Shown piece after piece: positions 48,684 to 55,584 of a DNA stretch of 64,000 nucleotides. The translations under genes were made by a program, and so were the position numbers. Within the stretch, counting starts at the first letter, position 1, and every line of letters starts with the position of its first letter. The DNA is from JAIESQ01 sp964495375 (lineage in GTDB: Bacteria; Planctomycetota; Planctomycetia; Pirellulales; JAEUIK01): NCBI GenBank assembly GCA_964495375.1, contig CAZBWM010000029.1, forward strand, positions 1 to 64,000, read 5' to 3'. Under the pieces are notes generated by a model. It saw nothing but the letters and a program-made list of their open reading frames with translations. It ran no database searches and was not told where the DNA came from.

Positions 48684-50132
48684 ATGGAAGGTCGGGTTCA
48701 TGGAGCCAGCCGCGTCGGCGGTTGGGCCGCAACCGCGGCAGTGCTCGCATCGTTGGCATTGCTGGGTTGGTTGGGGCATGCCAGTCATTGGGACCCCGCC
48801 AAGATCTCACACATTTGGTCGGGCGAGCCCGAAGCTCATGCTCCGGCTCCGGTCAAACCTACCGCCCCTGCGCCAGCGCCCAGTGCAGAGGCCACGGAAT
48901 CGGCGGCAGAACTGCCGGTGATTGAGTTTGCCTCGGCCGCCGCAGCCACCAAGTGCGGCATTGCCACCGGTGCGGCTGAAGAGCGCGCCATGGACGACTT
49001 CATCCGAGCAAATGGTGTTGTCGAATACGACCAAACTGCCTTGGCGCAATTGACGGTGCGCGTGCCGGGAGTCGTCTGGCGCGTGGAGAAACGCGTCGGC
49101 GACGTGGTCAACCGAGGCGACATCCTGGCCATCGTCGACGCCGCCGAAGTGGGCGAGGCCAAGGCCCACCTGCTCGAGGCCTGCGTCGAGTTCAATCTCA
49201 AACTACAAACCGTGGAGCGACTCCGCGACATCCGCACCGCCATTCCCGCCCGCGAGCTGCGCGAAGCCGAGGCTCAGCTTGAACTTTCCCGCGCGCACCG
49301 CTTCATTGCCATTCAGAAGCTTGTCAACCTAGGGTATCCGCTCCATCTCGACGACATCCAGGATCTGTCGGTCGAGGATCTCGCCTCACACCTGAATCTG
49401 CTGGGCTTGCCTCCGGCGTTGGCCAAAGAGACGGAGTCGGCCAACTTGTTTCCGCTGGTCGCTCCTTTCGCCGGCATCATCACGCACTGCGATATCGTGC
49501 GGGGAGAGACGGTCGACTCGTCGAAGCCGCAATACGTGCTGACGGACATCAGCCGCATGTGGCTCGATCTCGATGTCCGACAAGAAGACGCATTGAAATT
49601 GCAAATCGGCGCGCCAGTCACTTTCGATACCGAGGCAGAAGCACGCCATGTATCGGGTAAATTGACCTGGATCGGCACCGAGATCGACACGCGCACCCGC
49701 ACGATTCGCGCTCGGGCGGAAGTCGACAATCCGTTGCTCGACACTTCTCAGGTTGAGCCCGCGGCGCGGCGGCTGTTGCAAGCCGGAGCTTTCGGCACGG
49801 CCCACATTTTGATTGCCAACAATCCCGCGGCCGTAGTCGTGCCCAACGACGCCATGCATTGGCAATGGGAGATTGACAGCGAGTTAGTCTTTGTCCCTTC
49901 GGCCGACGGCCGCAGCTTCACGCCGCGCATTGTCCACAAGGGACTCGTGCGAGACGGCTTCGTGCAAATTCTGGAGGGTCTCAAGGCCGGCGAGCCCGTC
50001 GTCACGACAGGCACGCGCGTCTTGTCGTCCGAGCTGTCCGACCGTTTGCAACTGCATACCGGTGACAACGCCGACTCCTCGCGCGTCTTCAACCACGTGC
50101 AGAATGTGGGCCCGCCTCCGACGCGTCCCTGA
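48684..50132 (+). CDS. RND efflux periplasmic adaptor (CzcB/CusB type)
   Basis: 482 residues from ATG 48684, with GAGGAGGG ending 5 nt before it. A single N-terminal membrane anchor (GWAATAAVLASLALLGWLGHAS) is followed by a Pro/Ala linker, a lipoyl-like half (LTVRVPGVVWRVEKRVGDVVNRGDILAIVDAAEVGEAKAHLLEA), a helical hairpin, the second lipoyl half (FAGIITHCDIVRGETVDSSKP) and beta-barrel and membrane-proximal domains (WIGTEIDTRTRTIRARAEV, KAGEPVVTTGTRVLSSEL). It links the inner-membrane pump CzcA to an outer-membrane channel. The pump gene follows at 105 nt; no TolC-like gene is in the window. Confidence 0.92.
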   Translation: MEGRVHGASRVGGWAATAAVLASLALLGWLGHASHWDPAKISHIWSGEPEAHAPAPVKPTAPAPAPSAEATESAAELPVIEFASAAAATKCGIATGAAEERAMDDFIRANGVVEYDQTALAQLTVRVPGVVWRVEKRVGDVVNRGDILAIVDAAEVGEAKAHLLEACVEFNLKLQTVERLRDIRTAIPARELREAEAQLELSRAHRFIAIQKLVNLGYPLHLDDIQDLSVEDLASHLNLLGLPPALAKETESANLFPLVAPFAGIITHCDIVRGETVDSSKPQYVLTDISRMWLDLDVRQEDALKLQIGAPVTFDTEAEARHVSGKLTWIGTEIDTRTRTIRARAEVDNPLLDTSQVEPAARRLLQAGAFGTAHILIANNPAAVVVPNDAMHWQWEIDSELVFVPSADGRSFTPRIVHKGLVRDGFVQILEGLKAGEPVVTTGTRVLSSELSDRLQLHTGDNADSSRVFNHVQNVGPPPTRP

Positions 50133-50237
50133 TCGCCGGCAGACACTGCCCCCAGCTGACGTCGCCTGCGATGTCCGCCAGCCGGTGCGTTTCTTCGCGT
50201 TGCAGCCAAGCCACATTTCCCAAACAGATCGCCCACG

Positions 50238-53200
50238 ATGCTGACGAGAATCATCACCTGGTCTTTGAGCCATCGCGGCCTGGTCGTCACGGCGACCGCC
50301 TTGATCGCCTTGGCGGGTGTGATCTCGCTGCGCGCGCTAAATATCGACGCCTTTCCCGACACGACCCCCGTTCAGGTCCAAGTCAACACCGACGTGCCGG
50401 GCCTGGTGGCCACCGAAGTCGAACGCCTGGTGACCTATCCGATCGAACTGTTGATGGGTGGCCTCCCCGGCCTGGTCGAAGTGCGATCGATTTCGCAATT
50501 CGGTCTCTCGCAGGTCACGGTGACCTTCGACGACGAGACCGACATTTATCTTGTGCGCAGCCTGATTCAGCAGCGGCTAACAACGGTCGAGATGCCCGCC
50601 GGCGTTCCGCGCCCCGAGCTGGGTCCCGTCGCGACGGGCCTGGGCGAAGTATTCCACTATGTGCTCGCGCCCGATGAGGGGCCGCAGGCCATGGATCTCA
50701 CGGCGATCCGCACCTTGCAAGACTGGGAGGTGCGGCCTGAGCTGCGCACGGTGCCCGGCGCTGCCGAGATCAACACCTGGGGGGGCCTGAAAAAACAATA
50801 TCAGGTCCGGCTGAACCCCAACCTGCTCTTCAAATACGAGCTGACATTTCAGCAGGTCGTCGAAGCGCTCGAGACCAACAATCTCAACGTCGGTGGCGGT
50901 TACATCGACCGCAAGGGTGACATGCTCCTGGTGCATGGCATCGCCCGCGTGATCAGCGCCGAGCAAATAGGCGACATTCAGATTGCCGCCTTCGACGGCG
51001 TGCCGGTCTACGTTAAAGACGTTTCCGAAGTGGTCATCGGTCACGAGCTGCGCCGGGGCCTGGTCACTGCCGACGGTCGGGGTGAAGTCCTCCTCGGCCT
51101 GGGCTTCATGCGTATCGGCGAGAACAGCCACGCGGTCACCAAGGCGCTCGCCGACAAATTTGCAGAGGCCAGGCAGCTTCTGCCCGAGGGCGTTAAAGCC
51201 GATGTCCTCTACGATCGCACTGAACTGGTCGACGCGGTGATCGCCACGGTGCGCAACAACTTGTGCGAAGGCGCATTGTTGGTCGTGACGATCCTGTATC
51301 TCTTCCTCGGCAATTTGCGGGCCGGCCTGGTGGCCGCCGCCGGCATTCCCTTGTGCATGCTCTTCGCCTTCACCGGCATGTACTGGCTGGGGATCGCGGG
51401 CACACTGCTGAGCTTGGGTGCGATCGACTTCGGCATCGTCGTCGATAGCTCGGTCGTTGTGATCGAGAGTATCGTCAGGCATCTAGGACACGCCGGCGCG
51501 GTCGATGGTCCCACACGCCTGCGGATCATTCGCAACGCGGTGGTCGAAGTGCGCAAGCCCGCGGTCTTCGGCCAATTGATTATCATGATCGTCTATCTCC
51601 CGATTCTCACCCTGCAGGGAGTCGAGGGGAAAATGTTCCGCCCCATGGCACTCACGGTCATGCTGGTGCTGTTGGGCTCGCTCATTCTCTCACTCACGCT
51701 GACACCCGTCTTGGCGAGCTTTGCGCTCCCCAAGCACGTCAGCGAGCGCGACATTCTGCTGGTGCGCGTTAGCAAGACCTTTTACGCTGCCGTGCTGCGG
51801 CGCGTGCTGAATTTCAAAGTGGCGATCTGCCTTGTCGCGGCCGGTTGCTTGGCAGTCGCCGGGCTGCTGGCAGTCAATCTAGGAACGGAGTTCATTCCGC
51901 AGTTGGCCGAAGGGGCCATCGTGATTGGCGTGCGCTATCCCCCCGGCACGAGCTATCTCGAATCGGCCAAGAACAACACCCTGATCGAGCAAGAGCTGCT
52001 GCGCAAGTTTCCGCAGGAGATCAAACACGTCTGGAGCCGCGTGGGCGAGCCAGACATCAACACCGATGCCGGCACTCCCGAGACGACTGACATGTTTGTC
52101 ACGCTGCAGCCTCGCTCCGAGTGGAAGCAGGCGAAATCGCAGGTCGAGCTGGTGGGGGTCATGGAAAAGACCCTGTCCGACTTCCGCGGTCGCACCATCT
52201 GGTTCACGCAGCCGATCGAGATGCGGCTTAACGAAATGCTCACCGGCGTGCGTGCCGATTTAGCGCTCAAGCTCTTCGGCAACGAATTGGACACCCTGAT
52301 CGCTACGGCCAACAAGATCGCGACCTCACTGCGTGATATCCCGGGCTGCGTCGATCTGGCCGTCGACGACGTGGCCGGGCAGCCGATCCTGCAGATCCAA
52401 CTCGAGCGTGACGAAATCGCCCGCTACGGTATCTCGGCCGAGTCGGTGATGGACGTCGTCGAGGCGGTCTCGGGAAAAACAGTAGGGCAGGTGATCGAAG
52501 GTCAGTTGCGATTTCCGCTCGCCGTCGTGCTGCCTCCCGATTTTCGCACCAATCCCAGCATTCTCGCCGAATTGATGCTGGCAACCCCATCGGGCAACCG
52601 CATTCCGTTGACGCGCGTCGCCGGCATTCGCGAAGTGCGCGGCGCCAAGTACATCACCCGCGAGTGGAGCAAACGCCGCATCACCATTCAGTGCAACGTC
52701 CGTGGGCGGGATATCGGCAGCTTCGTTGCTCAGGCCCAGCAGGTAGTCGGGCAGAACGTCGAGATGCCCAAGAACTATCGACTCGAATGGGGTGGGCAGT
52801 TCGAGAACATGCGCCGCGCCCAGCAACGCTTGTTAATTGTTGTGCCGCTGGCGCTGGGGCTGATCATCGGGTTGTTGTTTCTGACGTTTCGCAATGTGAT
52901 CGATACGGCGATCGTCTTCGCCAGCGTGCCGTTCGCCTGCGTGGGTGGCATTGTCGCCCTGTGGTTCCGCGAGATGCCGCTGTCGATCTCGGCGGCCGTG
53001 GGCTTCATCACGCTCTCGGGCGTTTCCGTGTTAACGAGCATGATTCTCGTCTCTGCCGTGCGCAATAACCTCGAAGCCGCGCAGGACCCACATACCGCCG
53101 TCACCAATGCATCGCTCGATAGCTTAAGAACGATCCTGATGACCGCCCTCGTGGCCAGCGTTGGCTTCTTGCCGATGGCCTCGAGTAGCGGAATGGGGGC

Positions 53201-53327
53201 CGAAGTGCAGCGCCCCCTGGCCACCGTCGTCATCGGCGGGGTGATCACGTCGATGCTGATGACGCTCTTCGTGCTTCCCGTGCTCTGCGCGGGTCTCAGC
53301 TCGCCCGCCACGGACGAGTTGGAATAG
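50238..53327 (+). CDS. czcA: Heavy-metal efflux RND pump (CzcA family)
   Basis: 1029 residues with the usual 12-segment RND layout: TM1 (GLVVTATALIALAGVISL), a large periplasmic loop with DAFPDTTPVQVQVNTDVPGL, TM2-TM6, second loop, TM7-TM12. The TM4 proton and metal-selectivity motif is DFGIVVDSSVVVIE (Asp397, Asp403, Glu410), the pattern of divalent-cation (Co, Zn, Cd or Ni) members; copper/silver members lack the first Asp. The metal is therefore more likely divalent than Cu(I), but this is inference. It exports metal from periplasm and inner membrane using the proton gradient, with the adaptor just upstream. The MNIO gene starts less than 200 nt downstream on the same strand. Confidence 0.94.
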   Translation: MLTRIITWSLSHRGLVVTATALIALAGVISLRALNIDAFPDTTPVQVQVNTDVPGLVATEVERLVTYPIELLMGGLPGLVEVRSISQFGLSQVTVTFDDETDIYLVRSLIQQRLTTVEMPAGVPRPELGPVATGLGEVFHYVLAPDEGPQAMDLTAIRTLQDWEVRPELRTVPGAAEINTWGGLKKQYQVRLNPNLLFKYELTFQQVVEALETNNLNVGGGYIDRKGDMLLVHGIARVISAEQIGDIQIAAFDGVPVYVKDVSEVVIGHELRRGLVTADGRGEVLLGLGFMRIGENSHAVTKALADKFAEARQLLPEGVKADVLYDRTELVDAVIATVRNNLCEGALLVVTILYLFLGNLRAGLVAAAGIPLCMLFAFTGMYWLGIAGTLLSLGAIDFGIVVDSSVVVIESIVRHLGHAGAVDGPTRLRIIRNAVVEVRKPAVFGQLIIMIVYLPILTLQGVEGKMFRPMALTVMLVLLGSLILSLTLTPVLASFALPKHVSERDILLVRVSKTFYAAVLRRVLNFKVAICLVAAGCLAVAGLLAVNLGTEFIPQLAEGAIVIGVRYPPGTSYLESAKNNTLIEQELLRKFPQEIKHVWSRVGEPDINTDAGTPETTDMFVTLQPRSEWKQAKSQVELVGVMEKTLSDFRGRTIWFTQPIEMRLNEMLTGVRADLALKLFGNELDTLIATANKIATSLRDIPGCVDLAVDDVAGQPILQIQLERDEIARYGISAESVMDVVEAVSGKTVGQVIEGQLRFPLAVVLPPDFRTNPSILAELMLATPSGNRIPLTRVAGIREVRGAKYITREWSKRRITIQCNVRGRDIGSFVAQAQQVVGQNVEMPKNYRLEWGGQFENMRRAQQRLLIVVPLALGLIIGLLFLTFRNVIDTAIVFASVPFACVGGIVALWFREMPLSISAAVGFITLSGVSVLTSMILVSAVRNNLEAAQDPHTAVTNASLDSLRTILMTALVASVGFLPMASSSGMGAEVQRPLATVVIGGVITSMLMTLFVLPVLCAGLSSPATDELE

Positions 53328-53521
53328 CAAAGCCGACCGTCGCACCGCGCTTGCTGCCTTCCGCCGATCGTCTGGCGCTTCTCGCCGTCGCCCTGTAACA
53401 AAGCCGGCGCTTTCTCGCTTGGGCAGTTAGGCCCATTTCGCGTCCCTTGAATTCGCCGTTGGCACCGCGCCCGCGAGTCGCGAACTTTGGGGCCCATTCC
53501 TCGAGCCCCGAGCGATTTGCC

Positions 53522-54355
53522 ATGCTGCCGGCAACAGGGTACGCGCTGCGAAACGAGAATCGCCCCTTCGCCGACGACCCGGCCTGGAACGCCGTGGAGG
53601 TCGATTTCCTCCGGGCGTGTCATCCGCTGCGGACCGAGCCATTCTTGACGGATCTGAACTTCGATTACGTCAGTATCCACTCGCTGGAGTTGTCGGTCTG
53701 TAGTCCTGACGCTCCCGATCCACGGTTTCTCGACGCGCTGGTTGAAATCGCCCGCGAGAATCGGGCCGTCGCCATCACCGATCACCTGGGCTTTACGCAC
53801 GGCGTGGCGGGGGGCGCCGGGGTGGGTCACGTCACGGCCCCGCCGTTCACGCAGGCCGCTTTCGACGCGACCTGCCGAAACATCGATCACATTCAGCGGC
53901 ACTTCGGCGAGTACCGCTTTTACGTGGAAAACCTCGCCCATTTCTTCCAGTGGCAAGGCACACTCGACGAAGCCGATTTCATGATCGGCGTGCTCGAGCG
54001 CACCGGTTGCGGTCTGCTGCTCGATGTGACCAACGCCTACGCGAACGAGCGCAACTTTGGCACTTCGGCCGGCGATTTCATCCGCGCGATCGTCCCCGCA
54101 GCCAGCAGAGTGCAAATGCACCTGGCGGGGGGCTTTTTCGATGACGACCGGGGCCGGTACATCGACAGCCATTCGGAGCCGATTCCCGCCGAAGTCTGGA
54201 CGCTCTATGAAGAAGCAGTCGCCCTGAGCGGGTCGCGGCTCGACGCCGTGTTTATCGAACGCGATTGGAACTTTCCGACCGAAGCTGGCTGGCGCAACGA
54301 AGTTCACAAAGCTCGGCACCTGCTCGATGCGGCGCACGCCGCGGCGGTGTCGTGA
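53522..54355 (+). CDS. DUF692 / MNIO family iron-dependent peptide-modifying oxidase
   Basis: 277 residues from ATG 53522; a TTG start at 53447 would add 25 residues unlike the family N-terminus (LPATGYALR fits a family start). MNIO enzymes are TIM barrels with two or three irons that oxidise Cys or other residues in peptides made by ribosomes, e.g. the MbnB component of methanobactin synthesis. The expected metal ligands are all visible: His53 (SIHSLEL), Asp87-His88 (ITDHLGF), Glu136-Asn137 (YVENLAH), Asp168 and Asn171 (LLLDVTNAY), His200 (MHLAGG), Asp215 and His217 (IDSHSEP), Glu246 (FIERDWN). The next gene overlaps it by one base (TGATG), and a Cys-rich precursor gene and a LanM follow, so its substrate is probably that precursor. 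Confidence 0.9.
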   Translation: MLPATGYALRNENRPFADDPAWNAVEVDFLRACHPLRTEPFLTDLNFDYVSIHSLELSVCSPDAPDPRFLDALVEIARENRAVAITDHLGFTHGVAGGAGVGHVTAPPFTQAAFDATCRNIDHIQRHFGEYRFYVENLAHFFQWQGTLDEADFMIGVLERTGCGLLLDVTNAYANERNFGTSAGDFIRAIVPAASRVQMHLAGGFFDDDRGRYIDSHSEPIPAEVWTLYEEAVALSGSRLDAVFIERDWNFPTEAGWRNEVHKARHLLDAAHAAAVS

Positions 54356-55107
54356 TGGGTGGGCAACTCGCTAGCGAAGGCTATCCGCAGCAGCTTGCGC
54401 GCGTGTCGGCCGCTTTGGCCGCCGCGCAAACCCAGACCATTCTCGGCGATATCACGCCGATCTGCGGCCTCGGCGACGTGCAGCGCTTCGTCGACAACGC
54501 GGTCGGCGAACGCTTTCGGCTCATCAGCGAGGAGCTGGCCTTCGTGGCGCTGGCCTTCGACGGTTTCGACGAGCTCATCGATGAGTACCTGCGCGAAACT
54601 CCGCGACGGACCTACGCCCTCGACCATAGCGATCAAGAGCGCTTCCTTGGTTGGTTGCGGAGCACGCGCGAGCTCGATGCCAAGCAGAGCGACTTTATCG
54701 CGCACCAGGAAGCTGAATACGCGTGCCTGGCCAAGGCTCAAAAAAATCGTGCGGGCCATGTTGCATTTCAGCGGCTTTGGACGCTTAGCAAACAGACGCA
54801 GAGAGAAACGCAAGAACAAACCAACCAAGCAATGCAGGTGAATCCGATCCACGTCTGGTCGCGAATGACCATCGCCGATAACCGGCCGATTTCGCCCGGC
54901 GAAGACAACGCGCTCTTCCTGGCGGTCGGACAAGAGATTCGGTCGCTCTGGTTAGACGCGGTGCAGATCGCGGCGGTTCGCGACCTGACACAACACAACC
55001 CGACGACGCTGGCCTCCTGGTCCGCCAGTCACCCGGAATTAACGAACGCAGAACAACTCTGCCAGGAACTGATCGCCGCCGGACTAGTGGCGCTGACAAC
55101 AACCTAG
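54355..55107 (+). CDS. Putative MNIO partner protein (unknown family)
   Basis: 250 residues; ATG 54355 shares its A with the stop of the MNIO gene, so the two proteins are made together. The sequence is mostly helical (ARVSAALAAAQTQTILGDI, FDELIDEYLRETPRR, RFLGWLRSTRELDAKQSDFIAHQEAEYACL). The last 70 residues look like a small winged-helix unit (ALFLAVGQEIRSLWLDAVQIAAVRDLTQHNP, LCQELIAAGLVAL). MNIO enzymes usually need a partner that binds the leader peptide (MbnC, TglI and DUF2063-type proteins), and position and size fit such a role. I do not recognise any of those families by sequence, so the assignment rests on context. Confidence 0.65.
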   Translation: MGGQLASEGYPQQLARVSAALAAAQTQTILGDITPICGLGDVQRFVDNAVGERFRLISEELAFVALAFDGFDELIDEYLRETPRRTYALDHSDQERFLGWLRSTRELDAKQSDFIAHQEAEYACLAKAQKNRAGHVAFQRLWTLSKQTQRETQEQTNQAMQVNPIHVWSRMTIADNRPISPGEDNALFLAVGQEIRSLWLDAVQIAAVRDLTQHNPTTLASWSASHPELTNAEQLCQELIAAGLVALTTT

Positions 55108-55263
55108 AGAAAACCAAAACACCAATACGCATCGTGACGTTCCACGCTTCCTCACGCCACGATCCGTTTTTTCCCTTGCGAGGAAGCACAACCGTGAAAT
55201 GTTTCGGCGCCTATTTCCATAGTTGGCCGCTTTTGGCCGACGTGGCTTCCGAACATAAACCAC

Positions 55264-55270
55264 AGGAGCT
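55264..55270 (+). promoter_or_regulatory. Strong ribosome binding site of the RiPP precursor
   Basis: AGGAGCT lies 6 nt before ATG 55277, a better site than those of the modifying-enzyme genes around it. The 169-nt gap to the previous gene suggests that the precursor also has its own promoter, but none could be picked with confidence. Confidence 0.6.
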
Positions 55271-55276
55271 ATTTCC

Positions 55277-55486
55277 ATGTCGCGTCTCGATATCATCCGT
55301 GCCTGGAAGGACGAATCGTACCGCCTGAGCCTGTCGGCCAAGCAGTTGGCCAGCATGCCGGCGAACCCCGCGGGCGCGGTCGAGTTGACTGACGCCGAAG
55401 CCGCCACGATCGACGGCAAGCTGGCCCTGGCGGGCTGCAGCGGCTGCCACGGTTCGAAGGCCTGTGCTCGGGCGTTCCTCCGCTAA
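55277..55486 (+). CDS. RiPP precursor peptide with mersacidin-type leader and Cys-rich core
   Basis: 69 residues. The leader (DIIRAWKDESYR, SLSAKQLASMPANPAGAVELTDAE) has the RAWKD and NPAG-ELTDAE hallmarks of class II lanthipeptide precursors of the mersacidin type. The core starts near residue 53: G-CSGCHGSKAC-ARAFLR, with Cys54, Cys57, Cys63, Ser55 and Ser60. There is no Gly-Gly cleavage site before it (KLALAG instead), and no LanT-type protease gene nearby. Ser and Cys would allow lanthionine formation, while the Cys-x-x-Cys-His pattern is also suited to MNIO modification or metal binding. It lies between the MNIO pair and the LanM gene, with a terminator directly after it. Confidence 0.85.
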   Translation: MSRLDIIRAWKDESYRLSLSAKQLASMPANPAGAVELTDAEAATIDGKLALAGCSGCHGSKACARAFLR

Positions 55487-55509
55487 GCTCGGCAGTGTGG
55501 TGCTCCACG

Positions 55510-55545
55510 GCCCCCGGGGGAATGCTCGCCCCCGGGGGCATTTTT
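55510..55545 (+). terminator. Strong intrinsic terminator between precursor and LanM genes
   Basis: GCCCCCGGGGG, an 8-nt loop (AATGCTCG), then CCCCCGGGGGC gives an 11-bp perfect G/C stem (55510-55539) followed by ATTTTTGTTT. It begins 24 nt after the precursor stop and ends before the LanM start, so most transcripts should stop here and give precursor in excess over LanM. Confidence 0.9.
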
Positions 55546-55584
55546 GTTTCTCGCAGTTCGCAGCGACGGAAAGGCAACGACACG

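Noticed and set aside
53447..53521. TTG start for the MNIO gene
   Set aside because: The added 25 residues do not fit the family N-terminus, and TTG is a rare start without a good ribosome site here.
52775..54337. Long minus-strand open frame opposite czcA and the MNIO gene
   Set aside because: Antisense to two genes with clear catalytic motifs; His/Arg-rich composition typical of shadow frames.
55495..55584. GTG start for LanM 30 codons upstream
   Set aside because: The extra segment would translate the terminator hairpin and has no ribosome site or LanM similarity.
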